Below, piece by piece: positions 9,236 to 19,500 of a DNA stretch of 64,000 nt. The notes beneath the pieces are model-generated. The model had not been told where the DNA came from, ran no database searches, and saw only the letters and a list, made by a program, of their open reading frames with translations. The position numbers were made by a program, and so were the translations under genes. How positions within the stretch are numbered: the first letter of the stretch is position 1; each line of letters begins with the position of its first letter. The DNA is taken from positions 1-64,000 of the forward strand of contig CAJWCO010000005.1 in the NCBI GenBank assembly GCA_913031145.1. The letters run 5' to 3'. This DNA comes from an uncultured Cellvibrionales bacterium. Lineage in GTDB: Bacteria > Pseudomonadota > Gammaproteobacteria > Pseudomonadales > Porticoccaceae.

Positions 9236-9263
9236 ATTATACATATAATTAGTCAAACGTTTG
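9236..9263. promoter_or_regulatory. cca/ccmA divergent region: paired -10 hexamers and 10-bp palindrome
   Basis: The 268-base gap between cca and ccmA holds a perfect TATAAT on the plus strand (9244-9249) and another on the minus strand (9241-9236). Just after the plus-strand -10 lies a perfect 10-base palindrome, CAAACGTTTG (9254-9263), which would cover the plus-strand start point like an operator. Neither -10 has a convincing -35. A palindrome at this place suggests control of the ccm operon, but the regulator is unknown. Confidence 0.35.
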
Positions 9264-9329
9264 CATGAAGAGTAACAATTGCGCCACGAATTTTGGCATA
9301 ATGCATGGACTTTAAATCATACATAACAT

Positions 9330-9989
9330 TTGGACTCGCCCGTGCAGAGCGATAGCCTTCTTCGTGTTGACAACCTTTCTTTCGAGCGCGGCCAGTGGCC
9401 GTTGTTTAGTGGCGTAACTCTTCAGCTTTTAGAGGGCGACATTGTCTTGGTTGAGGGTGCCAATGGTTGTGGAAAAACGACGCTCATGCGTTTACTAACC
9501 ACGTTACTGACACCTTCGACGGGTACCCTGGCCTATCGTGGTAGGTCTCTAGAGGAGGTGCGATATGACTACCTCAACGATATTCTTTATATTGGTCATC
9601 AATCGGGAGTAAAAGGGTCTATGAGTGCCAGGGAGAACCTCACTTGGATGCTGTCGAATGACCTGGGTAAAGGCGTTCTCGACGGCGCGCCCGATCAGAT
9701 TGAGAATGCGCTGGTCACCTTGGGTCTGCAATCGGTGATGGATATTCCGTGTCAGCACTTATCGATGGGTCAGATTCGCCGAGTTGCCTTGGCGCGACTT
9801 GTATGCAGTTCAGCGTCTTTGTGGTTTTTAGACGAGCCATTTGCGGCACTCGACGCAGAGGGTATCGAGCTTATTCAAAACTTGATGCGACAGCATCGCA
9901 GATGTCAGGGGGCTATTTTGTTAACCAGTCACCAAGATCTGGCGATCAGACCTTTGCGTACTTATAACCTAGAAAAGCGGCGTGGGTGA
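9330..9989 (+). CDS. ccmA: Heme exporter ATP-binding protein CcmA
   Basis: CcmA is the ATPase of the CcmABCD transporter, which releases holo-CcmE during cytochrome c maturation. The 219-residue protein has a Walker A GANGCGKTT, the ABC signature LSMGQIRRVALAR and a Walker B LWFLDEPFAALD followed by a switch region SHQD. The first start is TTG at 9330; a GTG at 9342 gives a protein four residues shorter and is about as likely. It heads a nine-gene operon and overlaps ccmB by eight bases. Confidence 0.96.
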   Translation: MDSPVQSDSLLRVDNLSFERGQWPLFSGVTLQLLEGDIVLVEGANGCGKTTLMRLLTTLLTPSTGTLAYRGRSLEEVRYDYLNDILYIGHQSGVKGSMSARENLTWMLSNDLGKGVLDGAPDQIENALVTLGLQSVMDIPCQHLSMGQIRRVALARLVCSSASLWFLDEPFAALDAEGIELIQNLMRQHRRCQGAILLTSHQDLAIRPLRTYNLEKRRG

Positions 9990-10683
9990 CATCGTGCAAG
10001 CATCTGTGAGAGTTCCCAATGGCTTTTTTGCTCACGCAAAGCATGACTTATTGTTAGCTCGACGACATCTAGGCGATACACTGGCGCCAGCGCTGTTTTT
10101 CGTCATGGCATGTACGTTGGTTCCTTTGGGCTTATCACCCGATGCACAGAGGCTCAGTGAAATAGCGTCAGGAATCCTCTGGATCATGATATTACTGGCA
10201 ACGCTACTCTCTGTTGAGAAGATTTTTATGCTCGATTATGAGGATGGCTCCTTGGAGCAGTTGTTGATTGCTCCTCAGATGATCTCTATCCCTATATTGG
10301 GCAAGATATTTGCACACTGGTTGGTGATCGGGTTACCGCTAACACTCTTGTCGCCTTTGCTGGGCGTGATGCTGTCGTTGCCTACAGTGGCGTTTTTGCC
10401 GATGATCTTGAGTTTAGCGCTAGGGAGTGCGTATTTGAGTCTGATCGGTGCTGTGGGCGCTGCGTTGACGGTCTCGCTAGGGAGAGGCGGGTTGTTGCTT
10501 CCACTGTTGGTGATCCCCTTTTACATGCCAATAGTAATTTTTGGCACGGCGACGGTTAACGCAGCAGTGGCCGGACAATTTTGGTTGGCGCCCTTGGCGA
10601 TCATTGGAGCTATGCTCTGTGGCGCAATGGCCTTGTGCCCCTTAGCCGTTTCTGCGACTTTGCGTGCCATGAGTAACGCTTAA
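9982..10683 (+). CDS. ccmB: Heme exporter membrane protein CcmB
   Basis: CcmB is the six-helix permease partner of CcmA. The 233-residue protein has a short hydrophilic head followed by about six hydrophobic segments. The family stretches EKIFMLDYEDGSLEQLLIAP and LPLLVIPFYMPIVIFG are recognisable. It starts at a GTG inside the end of ccmA, so translation is probably coupled. It acts in the inner membrane with CcmC and CcmD. Confidence 0.95.
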   Translation: MGDIVQASVRVPNGFFAHAKHDLLLARRHLGDTLAPALFFVMACTLVPLGLSPDAQRLSEIASGILWIMILLATLLSVEKIFMLDYEDGSLEQLLIAPQMISIPILGKIFAHWLVIGLPLTLLSPLLGVMLSLPTVAFLPMILSLALGSAYLSLIGAVGAALTVSLGRGGLLLPLLVIPFYMPIVIFGTATVNAAVAGQFWLAPLAIIGAMLCGAMALCPLAVSATLRAMSNA

Positions 10684-10698
10684 ATTTGGAGTAATGAT

Positions 10699-11457
10699 TT
10701 GACAGAATCACGCGGGAATTGGCAATGGCTGTATCGTCTCGGATCGCCGCGGTGGTTTTACGATATCAGTGGGCGCTGGTTGCCATGGCTGTCTGCGCTG
10801 ACGTTTTTTTTGTTAATGACAGGGCTCGTTTGGGGGCTAGCATTTGCGCCGCCGGATGCGCGTCAGGGTAATAGTTTTCGCATTATTTACCTTCACGTAC
10901 CGGCGTCTTTTTTAGCACTGGCAGGCTATTACATTATGGCTGTGGCGGGGGCGGCGGGACTCGTCTGGCGGGTCAAGATGGCGTTTATCATTATGAAATC
11001 TGCGGCTCCAATAGGCGCTGTGATGACATTGATTGCGCTTTTTACCGGAGCCATTTGGGGTAAACCCACATGGGGCGCCTTTTGGGTATGGGATGCTCGG
11101 GTGACCTCCATGTTGATTTTACTGTTTTTGTATATTGGGGTTTTGGCACTACAGCGAGCATTCCATAACGGCGATGTTGGGTATAAAGCAAGCGCTATTC
11201 TTGCGCTAGTGGGAACCGTAAATATTCCGATCATTTATAAGTCGGTTGATTGGTGGTACACCCTGCATCAACCCGCCACCTTGAAATTAACCTCGGCTCC
11301 ATCTATGCATATTGATATGTTGCAACCACTACTGGTCATGATTGGGGGGTTTTACGTATTTTATGTTTTGGTCTTATGTTTGTTTGCGCGCGCTGAAATT
11401 GTGTGTCAGGAGCGCTCTACAGTCTGGGTGAGACGGCGGTTAGAGGGGACGCCCTAG
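10699..11457 (+). CDS. ccmC: Heme transporter/handling protein CcmC
   Basis: CcmC loads heme onto the periplasmic chaperone CcmE. The 252-residue membrane protein has six predicted helices and the tryptophan-rich WWD-type motif, here PTWGAFWVWDARVTS. His residues flanking the motif (YLHVPASF and LHQPATLK) would bind heme. It starts with TTG at 10699, preceded by GGAG at about eight bases. Only two bases separate its stop from the ccmD ATG. Confidence 0.97.
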   Translation: MTESRGNWQWLYRLGSPRWFYDISGRWLPWLSALTFFLLMTGLVWGLAFAPPDARQGNSFRIIYLHVPASFLALAGYYIMAVAGAAGLVWRVKMAFIIMKSAAPIGAVMTLIALFTGAIWGKPTWGAFWVWDARVTSMLILLFLYIGVLALQRAFHNGDVGYKASAILALVGTVNIPIIYKSVDWWYTLHQPATLKLTSAPSMHIDMLQPLLVMIGGFYVFYVLVLCLFARAEIVCQERSTVWVRRRLEGTP

Positions 11458-11459
11458 CG

Positions 11460-11663
11460 ATGCAGATTCAATTTGAAAACGTATCCGATTTCTTGACCAT
11501 GAGTGGGCACGGCATCTACGTGTGGATTGCGGTCTTTTTCTCTTTAACGATGTTGATCGCACTGATTCTGTTTCCATTGTATGTTCACGCGAAAGTGTCA
11601 AAAGAAGCCAGAATAGATCAACACAAAACGACAGCACCATTGGGTGGCGAGGGGAGTGTTTGA
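11460..11663 (+). CDS. ccmD: Heme exporter small protein CcmD
   Basis: CcmD is a small one-helix protein needed to release holo-CcmE from CcmABC. I start it at the ATG at 11460, directly after the ccmC stop, giving 67 residues: MQIQFENVSDFLTMSGHG, then a single hydrophobic helix (YVWIAVFFSLTMLIALILF) and a charged tail. The FLTMSGHGIYVW stretch is the family signature. Its stop overlaps the ccmE start (TGATG). Confidence 0.92.
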   Translation: MQIQFENVSDFLTMSGHGIYVWIAVFFSLTMLIALILFPLYVHAKVSKEARIDQHKTTAPLGGEGSV

Positions 11664-12139
11664 TGCACCCAGTTCGAAAGCAGCGATTACAATGGATTTT
11701 ACTCATACTAGTGGCGACCTCCATCGGTATAGGTTTAGTTGTGTACACGCTGCGGCAAAATGCTAATTATTTTTATACGCCATCACAAATTGCTTCGGGT
11801 GTTGCGCCTCTGGGCGTTGCGTTGCGCGCCGGCGGAATGGTGACTAAGGGCAGCTTGCACCGTATTGCAGACTCGCTTGAAGTAAGCTTTGACGTCAGTG
11901 ATGGCGCGGCACGCTTACGCGTGCACTTTACAGGAATTTTACCTGATCTATTTGCTGAGGGGCAGGCGGCCGTGGTGACCGGGAAACTCGATGATCAATC
12001 GATCATGCGTGCAACGCAGGTATTGGCTAAACACGATGAGAATTACATGCCCCCTGAGGTTGCCGATGCCATGCTCGAGGCCTACAAGCGCCCGGACGAG
12101 CGAGCGCGCGTTGACGAAGAGCCATATTATGAGCCCTGA
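11663..12139 (+). CDS. ccmE: Cytochrome c-type heme chaperone CcmE
   Basis: CcmE binds heme covalently in the periplasm and hands it to the CcmFGH ligase. The 158-residue protein has an N-terminal membrane anchor (about residues 9-28), an OB-fold beta barrel, and the heme-binding His in LAKHDENYMPPE, where HDENY is the class motif. I chose the ATG at 11663 because it overlaps the ccmD stop; upstream in-frame sequence overlaps ccmD. It ends in an acidic flexible tail and overlaps ccmF by 11 bases. Confidence 0.96.
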   Translation: MHPVRKQRLQWILLILVATSIGIGLVVYTLRQNANYFYTPSQIASGVAPLGVALRAGGMVTKGSLHRIADSLEVSFDVSDGAARLRVHFTGILPDLFAEGQAAVVTGKLDDQSIMRATQVLAKHDENYMPPEVADAMLEAYKRPDERARVDEEPYYEP

Positions 12140-14114
12140 GTTTGGACACGTAGCATTAATTGTGGGGTTGTGTCTCGCAGTGATTCAGTCGGCGGTGCCT
12201 ATGTGTGGAACGTATTTCGGCGCGCCGCGTTGGATGCACATGGGTCGTTCCTTGGCGTTAGGGCATGCAGTTTTTGTGATGTTGGCTTTTATTAGTCTCA
12301 CAGCCGCTTTTTTAACGGATGACTTTAGTGTGCGTTACGTAGCTCAGCATTCGAATTCGCTGTTGCCCACCCAGTACAAAGTGAGTGCCGTTTGGTCAGC
12401 ACACGAAGGTTCTTTGCTTTTGTGGTCCTTGGTTTTAGCATTGTGGAGCGCTGCTGTAGCGGTATTCAGTAAAACGCTACCTTTAGTGTTTGTTGCTAGA
12501 GTGTTATCGGTACTGGGCATGATTGCAGTGGGTTTTGGTCTATTTATTTTGCTGACATCAAACCCTTTTGAGCGAACATTACCGTTTCCGCCAATGGATG
12601 GAAGTGATTTAAATCCGCTGTTGCAAGATATTGGGCTCATCTTACATCCGCCATTTCTCTACATGGGGTATGTGGGCTTATCTGTGCCGTTTGCTTTTGC
12701 AATTGCTGCGCTGTTAGGCCAGCAATTTGATAGTGCTTGGGCGCGTTGGTGTCGGCCTTGGATTAATATTGCTTGGGTCTTTTTAACCGTGGGTATTACG
12801 CTCGGGAGCTGGTGGGCTTACTACGAATTGGGGTGGGGCGGGTGGTGGTTCTGGGATCCGGTTGAGAATGCCTCTTTAATGCCATGGCTGACGGCCACTG
12901 CACTCGTCCACAGCGTGGCGGCAACAGAAAAGCGCGGGGTGTTTCGTAGCTGGACGCTATTGCTGGCAATATTCGCATTCTCATTGAGTTTGTTAGGCAC
13001 TTTTCTCGTCCGCTCGGGCGTTTTAACGTCGGTCCATGCGTTTGCTAGTGATCCTGAGCGCGGGGAATTTATTCTCTTATTCTTGTGCTTGGTCATCGGG
13101 AGTTCATTTTTATTGTTTGCACTTCGTGGGCCGGCAATCCGGTCGCGAACCGGTTTTTCAGGGGTGTCTCGGGAGACTTTATTACTGGTCAACAATCTTA
13201 TTCTGATTACATCGACAGCGATGATCTTGCTGGGGACGTTGTATCCCTTGATTGCCGATGCACTCGATTGGGGAAAAATTTCTGTCGGGCCACCTTATTT
13301 TAATTTTTTCTTTGTCCCGTTATCGCTGTTATTACTGGCGAGCTTGGGGGTCAGCGTATCATCACGTTGGCGACATACAGACCCCAGTGGACTGCGACAA
13401 AAAATAAAACTGCCCTTAATCGCAAGTATACTACTAGGCGTATTATTGCCGGTTCCCATGGCGAGTTGGTATGACAATTCGGGCTATGCGCCAAGCGCAG
13501 CAGTGACCCTGATTTTCACGTTCTGGGTTCTAGGCGCAAGTTTGCACGATGCGTTGATAAAGACTGCGAGTGGCAATCTTATGAAATTACCAGCCAGTTA
13601 TTGGGGCATGCTGTGTGCGCATTGTGGCATTGCGATCTGTGCTCTTGGCGTGGGCTTGAGCACGATCTATGGCGTGCAACGCGATATCCGCATGGATCTT
13701 GGTGATAGTATCATTTTGGCTGGATACCGTTTTGAGTTTCGTGATATCAGACAATTCAATCAACCTAATTACGTGGCGACGCAAGCTGAGTTTGCGGTGT
13801 ATGTGGGAGGGGTTTTGGAACGCACTTTGAGCCCTGAAAAACGTCATTATCACGCCGGTGGCGAGGTCATGACAGAGGCAGGGATTGATGCGGGCTTGAC
13901 CCGCGATCTCTACGTGTCATTAGGAGAGCCTCTGGGCTCGTCGAGTTGGTCTGTGCGCGTGCAGGTCAAACCATTTGTGCGCTGTATTTGGTTGGGAGGC
14001 TTGCTCGTTGCCCTCGGTGGAATACTTGCGACTGCTGATAAGCGTTACCGGCGACGACGGTCACCAAAACAGCTGTTTACAGGGTCGTCGGGTCGCGCCA
14101 GTTATGAGAAATAA
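12129..14114 (+). CDS. ccmF: Heme lyase CcmF
   Basis: CcmF is the core of the heme lyase that attaches heme to apocytochrome c. The 661-residue protein has many membrane helices and the heme-handling WGGWWFWDPVENASLMPW motif. Conserved regions follow in the usual order: SAVWSAHEGSLLLW, FPPMDGSDLNPLLQDIGLI and RSGVLTSVHAFA. The ATG at 12129 matches the standard start MSPEFGHVAL and lies inside the end of ccmE. CcmG follows after two bases. Confidence 0.97.
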   Translation: MSPEFGHVALIVGLCLAVIQSAVPMCGTYFGAPRWMHMGRSLALGHAVFVMLAFISLTAAFLTDDFSVRYVAQHSNSLLPTQYKVSAVWSAHEGSLLLWSLVLALWSAAVAVFSKTLPLVFVARVLSVLGMIAVGFGLFILLTSNPFERTLPFPPMDGSDLNPLLQDIGLILHPPFLYMGYVGLSVPFAFAIAALLGQQFDSAWARWCRPWINIAWVFLTVGITLGSWWAYYELGWGGWWFWDPVENASLMPWLTATALVHSVAATEKRGVFRSWTLLLAIFAFSLSLLGTFLVRSGVLTSVHAFASDPERGEFILLFLCLVIGSSFLLFALRGPAIRSRTGFSGVSRETLLLVNNLILITSTAMILLGTLYPLIADALDWGKISVGPPYFNFFFVPLSLLLLASLGVSVSSRWRHTDPSGLRQKIKLPLIASILLGVLLPVPMASWYDNSGYAPSAAVTLIFTFWVLGASLHDALIKTASGNLMKLPASYWGMLCAHCGIAICALGVGLSTIYGVQRDIRMDLGDSIILAGYRFEFRDIRQFNQPNYVATQAEFAVYVGGVLERTLSPEKRHYHAGGEVMTEAGIDAGLTRDLYVSLGEPLGSSSWSVRVQVKPFVRCIWLGGLLVALGGILATADKRYRRRRSPKQLFTGSSGRASYEK

Positions 14115-14116
14115 CC

Positions 14117-14662
14117 ATGAGTAACCGCTTGGTTCTATTTGCACCACTGTTAGTATTTACTGTTTTTGCGCCTGTCTTGTGGTTGGCACTGGAAAGGGAC
14201 CCGCAAGAACTTCCTTCTGCTCGCGAGGGTCAGCTATTTCCAGATTTCTCTTTGTCACAACTTGTTGATGCGAGCAAGACATTGCAAGCGGAGGATTTGC
14301 GCGGTGAGGTCACACTCGTAAATGTATGGGCGACGTGGTGCTATGCCTGTACGTTGGAACACCCAATGCTCAACGAACTGGCGACGGAAGGTATTAAGAT
14401 TGTCGGTCTCAATTACAAGGATGACCGCGCCGCTGCGATTCAATGGTTAGAGCGGCGTGGCGATCCATACGCCTTCACGATTTTTGACGAGCACGGATCG
14501 CTGGGATTGGATCTGGGGGTTTATGGCGCACCCGAAACCTATCTACTAGACGCTAAAGGCATGGTCCAATATCGCCGCGTTGGGGTGCTCGATGAGCGCG
14601 TATGGCGCGACGACTTCGCAAGCCGATATACGGAGCTGGTCTTGGCAGAAGAGAATGGGTAG
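14117..14662 (+). CDS. ccmG: Thiol:disulfide interchange protein CcmG (DsbE)
   Basis: CcmG reduces the CXXCH cysteines of apocytochrome c, or the CcmH disulfide, before heme attachment. The 181-residue protein has an N-terminal membrane anchor (residues 5-25) and a periplasmic thioredoxin fold. The active site is WCYAC (Cys75 and Cys78), where E. coli has WCPTC; the middle pair differs from the better-known versions. The GAPETYLLD loop holds the cis-Pro, and LVNVWATWC is typical. It is adjacent to ccmF and overlaps ccmH by eight bases. Confidence 0.95.
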   Translation: MSNRLVLFAPLLVFTVFAPVLWLALERDPQELPSAREGQLFPDFSLSQLVDASKTLQAEDLRGEVTLVNVWATWCYACTLEHPMLNELATEGIKIVGLNYKDDRAAAIQWLERRGDPYAFTIFDEHGSLGLDLGVYGAPETYLLDAKGMVQYRRVGVLDERVWRDDFASRYTELVLAEENG

Positions 14663-15185
14663 ACGGTTTATCAATCGAATCCGACAGGCCGCTGCCTTCG
14701 CTAGTTTATGCATTTTTTGGACCTTGTTGCCTGCTATTCTGGTGTCTGCACAAAGCGATCTCGTCGAGTTAAGTGATGAGCGATTGCGGCCTCGGTATGA
14801 ACAGCTTACGCAAGAAATTCGGTGCCCGAAATGTCAAAACCAAAATCTTGCGGAATCCAACTCGCCCATCTCGGTCGACCTAAAGTTGCAGATTCGACGG
14901 CTTCTGGAAGAGCAGAAAAGCAACCAGCAGATCAAAGACTATCTGACTGAGCGTTATTCTGAGTTTATTTTATATCGCCCAGCGGTTAATTCGCGGACAT
15001 GGTTACTTTGGGCAGCCCCCGTTATATTTATGTCGATTGCATTGCTTGCACTTTGGGTGGTTCAACGCAAAAAAGCGCCTATATTAGGTGCTAATAATTT
15101 ATCAAGCCCCCCGCAGAAGCTCGATGATGAAGAGGTCGCGCGCCTTGAGCGGTTACTAAAAGGCTCCGACGAGCTTCAGCTATGA
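14655..15185 (+). CDS. ccmH: Cytochrome c maturation protein CcmH (thioredox-like part)
   Basis: CcmH holds apocytochrome c for heme ligation. The 176-residue protein has a signal/anchor at the N terminus, the conserved redox motif RCPKCQNQNLAESN, a three-helix domain, a second hydrophobic helix (TWLLWAAPVIFMSIALLALW) and a cytoplasmic acidic tail. I start it at the ATG at 14655 inside ccmG. CcmH and CcmI are separate genes here, as in Pseudomonas, not fused as in E. coli. It overlaps ccmI by four bases (ATGA). Confidence 0.94.
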   Translation: MGRRFINRIRQAAAFASLCIFWTLLPAILVSAQSDLVELSDERLRPRYEQLTQEIRCPKCQNQNLAESNSPISVDLKLQIRRLLEEQKSNQQIKDYLTERYSEFILYRPAVNSRTWLLWAAPVIFMSIALLALWVVQRKKAPILGANNLSSPPQKLDDEEVARLERLLKGSDELQL

Positions 15186-16423
15186 CTTTGATTAACACCC
15201 TTTTTTTGGTTGCAGGCGCACTCTTGTTTGTGGTTTTTCCATGGCTCAAAACATCCACAGAAACCGAGTTCGCGTCGAGCGGAAAAAGTCGTCAACAAGA
15301 AAATGTCTTTCTTTATGAACAGCGATGTGATGGTTACAAAAAGCAACGTGATCAGGGTGAGATAAGCGCTGAGCAGTGTGATCAGTTAATCATGGAATCG
15401 CAACGTATCTTGCTTGAGGAAAACGCGCTTGAAGCGCAACCCCAGCGGCAGATCGACGGGTTTTGGCTAGTTCCTGTACTCGGTCTATTTTTACTTATGA
15501 CCACGGTACCTTTGTACGATGTGCTTGGTGGCGCTGAAGACGAAGAGATTAAAACTCTGTTGATGAAATACCCGCCAGATACCGCATTAGAGGCAGCCGA
15601 TTTGCTGCGTATGGAGCGCATCGGTGAGTTGATCGATCAACGGGTGCAGACACGGCCGGATAATCTTTACTATTGGATATTTCTAGCACAGCTTGCGCAG
15701 AGTCGTTCAGACAGGTCGGCAGCGGCAGAGTATTTTGACAACGCGCTCGGTCTTGATCCAAAGAACACGTATTTGTTGGCATCTTACGCAGAAGCTCTGT
15801 TCTTACTCGATGGCAAGATCACGACTGATCGGGTTCGAGAAGCGGTTGATCGTGCATTTTTGGCCGATGCGAACAATACCGCGACGTTGAGTTTAAAAGG
15901 CATTAGCGAGTTTTCCGAGAGTCGCTTTGAAGAGGCCATCGAATTTTGGGAGCGCGCGCAACAGACATGGCCGATCGACAGTGACCAATGGCGGTCGTTA
16001 CAGGTTGGGATTGACCGTGCTGAAAATGCCTTACGTCCGGCTGAGATGGAGCAAGTCAGCACTGATAAAAGCCCAATACTGCAGATTAATCTTAGTTTTG
16101 GCGCAGAGGTACCTCACTCTAGAGAACAACGGGTTTTTGTCGCGGTACTCGGACGCGATGCAGTTGAGGGTGACCGAATGCCGATAGCCGCTCGAAAACT
16201 GGTGGCGGGTGACTTACCGCTGACGCTGACATTATCTGATAGCGATTCTTTGGTGAGGTCGCGTAGACTCTCGGATCAACGCTTTGTCCAAGTTACAGCT
16301 AGGCTATCTGGTGGCGGGACGGCAACGCCGCAGTCAGGCGATTGGGAGGGGCTCTCTGCGATAGTAGATTTACACAGCGAACCTGGGGAGCTAAGGCTCG
16401 AAATTTCTGGCAGGCGGCCCTAG
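15182..16423 (+). CDS. ccmI: Cytochrome c maturation protein CcmI (TPR)
   Basis: CcmI carries apocytochrome c to the ligase. The 413-residue protein begins with a membrane helix, a short cytoplasmic coiled segment rich in E, Q and R, and a second helix (FWLVPVLGLFLLMTTVPLYDV), then a TPR domain in the periplasm (NLYYWIFLAQLAQSRSDRSAAAEYF and NTYLLASYAEALFLLDG). The C-terminal domain (from about 295) carries a beta-rich stretch seen in the Pseudomonas-type proteins. It is the last gene of the ccm operon. Confidence 0.9.
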   Translation: MTLINTLFLVAGALLFVVFPWLKTSTETEFASSGKSRQQENVFLYEQRCDGYKKQRDQGEISAEQCDQLIMESQRILLEENALEAQPQRQIDGFWLVPVLGLFLLMTTVPLYDVLGGAEDEEIKTLLMKYPPDTALEAADLLRMERIGELIDQRVQTRPDNLYYWIFLAQLAQSRSDRSAAAEYFDNALGLDPKNTYLLASYAEALFLLDGKITTDRVREAVDRAFLADANNTATLSLKGISEFSESRFEEAIEFWERAQQTWPIDSDQWRSLQVGIDRAENALRPAEMEQVSTDKSPILQINLSFGAEVPHSREQRVFVAVLGRDAVEGDRMPIAARKLVAGDLPLTLTLSDSDSLVRSRRLSDQRFVQVTARLSGGGTATPQSGDWEGLSAIVDLHSEPGELRLEISGRRP

Positions 16424-16567
16424 CGGGGTTCATTGTCGTTTTTTATCGCTGGATATTCGGTGCGCCGTTGATATATATTTTGTGTCGTCGAGATAGCGTG
16501 TAGACTTACCCCTTGCTGGGTGCAGTCCGGTGTGGCATCAGCCCTTAATAACCAAAAAAGACCATTA

Positions 16568-19500
16568 ATGCGGCTTAAATCAATTAAACTTGCTGGGTTC
16601 AAATCGTTTGTTGACCCGACGCACGTGCATTTTCCCAGTAACCTTTGTGCGGTTGTGGGACCTAATGGGTGTGGTAAGTCAAATGTCATTGATGCCGTGC
16701 GTTGGGTTTTGGGTGAGTCCTCTGCGAAGAATTTGCGGGGGGAGTCGATGTCAGACGTTATTTTTAACGGGTCTGGGACTCGAAAACCGGTAGGACAAGC
16801 ATCGATAGAGTTGATTTTCGACAACTCTGAAGGTCGTGTTACTGGAGAGTTTGCCGCGTATACCGAGATTGCTGTTCGCCGCAGTGTCACGCGCGACGGG
16901 CAATCGCAGTATTACCTAAATGGTAGTGGTTGTCGCCGCCGTGATATTACGGACATTTTTTTGGGCACGGGCTTAGGCCCGCGCAGTTATGCCATTATCG
17001 AACAAGGCACCATTTCCCGTTTGATCGAAGCGAAACCTGATGAGCTGCGGATTTTTATCGAAGAGGCTGCGGGCATCTCAAAGTACAAAGAACGTCGCCG
17101 CGAGACGGAAAGTCGCATGGCGCGCGCGCAAGATAATTTAGATCGGCTAAAAGATATTCGCGAAGAGCTAACGCGGCAGCTGAACCGGTTAGAACGGCAA
17201 GCTAAGTCGGCGCAAAAGTATACCGAGTATAAGCAGTTAGAGCGTCGTAAGGGCATTGAGTTAAGTGCGTTGAAGTGGCGAAATCTGGATTCCTTAGCGA
17301 GGCAGCGGCAACAACTCGTGAAGCGCTCAGAAGTGGATTATGAGCGGCTTCTGGCAGAGCGCAATGTGTGTGATACTGCGATTGAAAAGCATCGGCTGGA
17401 ATCATTGGAGTTGTCCGATGAGCTAGAACGCGTGCAAAGTCAGTACTATCAGATAAGCGGTGACTTAGCGCGCACTGAACAAGAGATTGAGCACGCGCGA
17501 CAGCGAGCCCTTGAGCGGCAAGAGGATATTCGCATTACCGAATTGAATCTTGCAGAAGCGAATCAACATTTGTCGACTGATCGGGATCGTGCTGAGCTAT
17601 GGCACGGCCAATATGCAGCGTTAAGTCCACAATTGCAGCAGGCCGAAGTGCTTGAATTACAAGCGAGTGACGCGCTCGAATTAGCTCGGGCAGCTTTTCA
17701 GGCTTGCCAACAAGACGTTGACGCATTTAATGCGCGTTCGGAAAAGCCTCGGCAACAGGTGGAAGTACAGCAATCTCGAATCGCTTACTTAGAAAGTCGC
17801 GAGGCTTCGTTGACGCAGCGGCATGATGACTTAACCACTGAAGCGGGGAGTTTTCAAGGTGGGCCAGAGCGTGCTGAGATGCTCAGTATTGAAGATGCGA
17901 TTGCCCGTCTTGCTCGGGACCAAAAATTAAGCGAAGGTGAGCGTCATGCGCACCAGCAGACAATCACTGAACTGCGCGGATCGCTGAGCCAAAATCAGTT
18001 GCAGTCTAATCAAGTTCGCGAACAGCGGCAGGCGCTATTGGGTCGGCAGGCGTCTCTTGAGGCACTTCAGCAAGCGGCTCTTTACGATAATGAGGCGCAA
18101 AAATGGATTGCCCAGCAAGGGTGGGCTGACTACCCTCGATTGGCAGAGGCTGTGGATACAGATCGGGGCTGGGAAGTTGCTGTAGAGTCTGTTTTAGGTA
18201 ATTACTTGCAAGCGGTCATGGTGTCCGATATCGCATTGCATGCAGAGGCATTGCAGAACCTGCAACGTGGTGAGGTGGTCTTGTTTGATACTGTCCTACC
18301 TGAGTTGTCAGAGCGGGCTGATCAAAGCCGTGGCAAAATTCTCAGCGAGTTTGTCAGATGTGACGTTGCACGCTCTTTACTGGCAAGCGTCTACGCAGTC
18401 ACGAGTGTTGCTGAGGCGCTTGATCTAAGGCCTCGATTAAAGCCCTATGAGTCAGTGATCACGCAAGATGGTGTGTGGTTCGGTCTGAGTTGGGTGAGGG
18501 TGCAACGCGACATTGATAAATCTGCTGGAGTTCTTCAGCGTAAATATGAGTTGCAGGAGTTGGGCGGCAACGTTCAACAATTAGATCAACAACTGAGTGA
18601 ACTAGACGGGCTGCAGGCTCGTTATGAAACGGCTCTAGAACAGGCAGAATTAGCGGCTAGGCAAAGCGCTGAGCGTTTTGGCAGGCAACAAACAAAGTAT
18701 GCCGATTTGCGCTCACAGTTGAGCGCGTTCGAGATGCAAGTTGAACAATTTAATGCTCGCAGGCAACGTGCAGAAGCCGAATTGGCGGCCGTTGATACCG
18801 ATCGCAATAAAGCCGTTATTGAGTTGAACACAGCGCGAAAGGTGCTCCAAGAGGCATCTGATCAGGTCGATATGGATACGGTCGACAGTGACACATTAAA
18901 GCAACATCGGGAACACTTGCAAAACCAGCAGGACGCATGCCGCAAACAATTAACGGAGCGACGTGATCATCGCGAACGCTTGACGATCCAGGTGAGTTCG
19001 CTGGAGACACAACGCAAAGCTAACACTGAGGGGATTCTGCGTTTGGAATCCCAAGTCCAACGTTTAGCCGCGCGCCTAACCGAGTTGGCGACGTTTGAGG
19101 GCGATTCGCAAGGTCAGGATCAGCAACAACGGTTGCAAAGCCAGTTGGCATCGCAACTGGTCGCGCAGCAACAACTTAGCGAGGCTAAAAGTGCAGTAGA
19201 GGCGACTGAACATTCCCGGCGCACGCAAGAGCAAACTCGCACTAAGGTCGATGCGCAGTTGATGGAAGTCAATGAAGAATTACAACGCGAACAGCTTGCC
19301 GGTCGCGAATATGTTGCTCTGCGAGGTGCTATAGAAGAGCAAATTATGGCGCAAGAGGGTGAGCTACACACTTTGCTGGAGTCCCTAGCCGAAGACGCGG
19401 ATCCTGTCGATTGGGAAGAAGAGTTGCAGTTAGTTAGCAATCGTATTCAAAGACTCGGTCCTATAAACCTTGCGGCGATTGATGAGTTTTCTGCTGAGTC

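Noticed and set aside
16420-16890. Minus-strand frame of 156 codons across the start of smc
   Set aside because: It is antisense to the SMC ATP-binding region, which is a certain gene. No ribosome site or family was seen.
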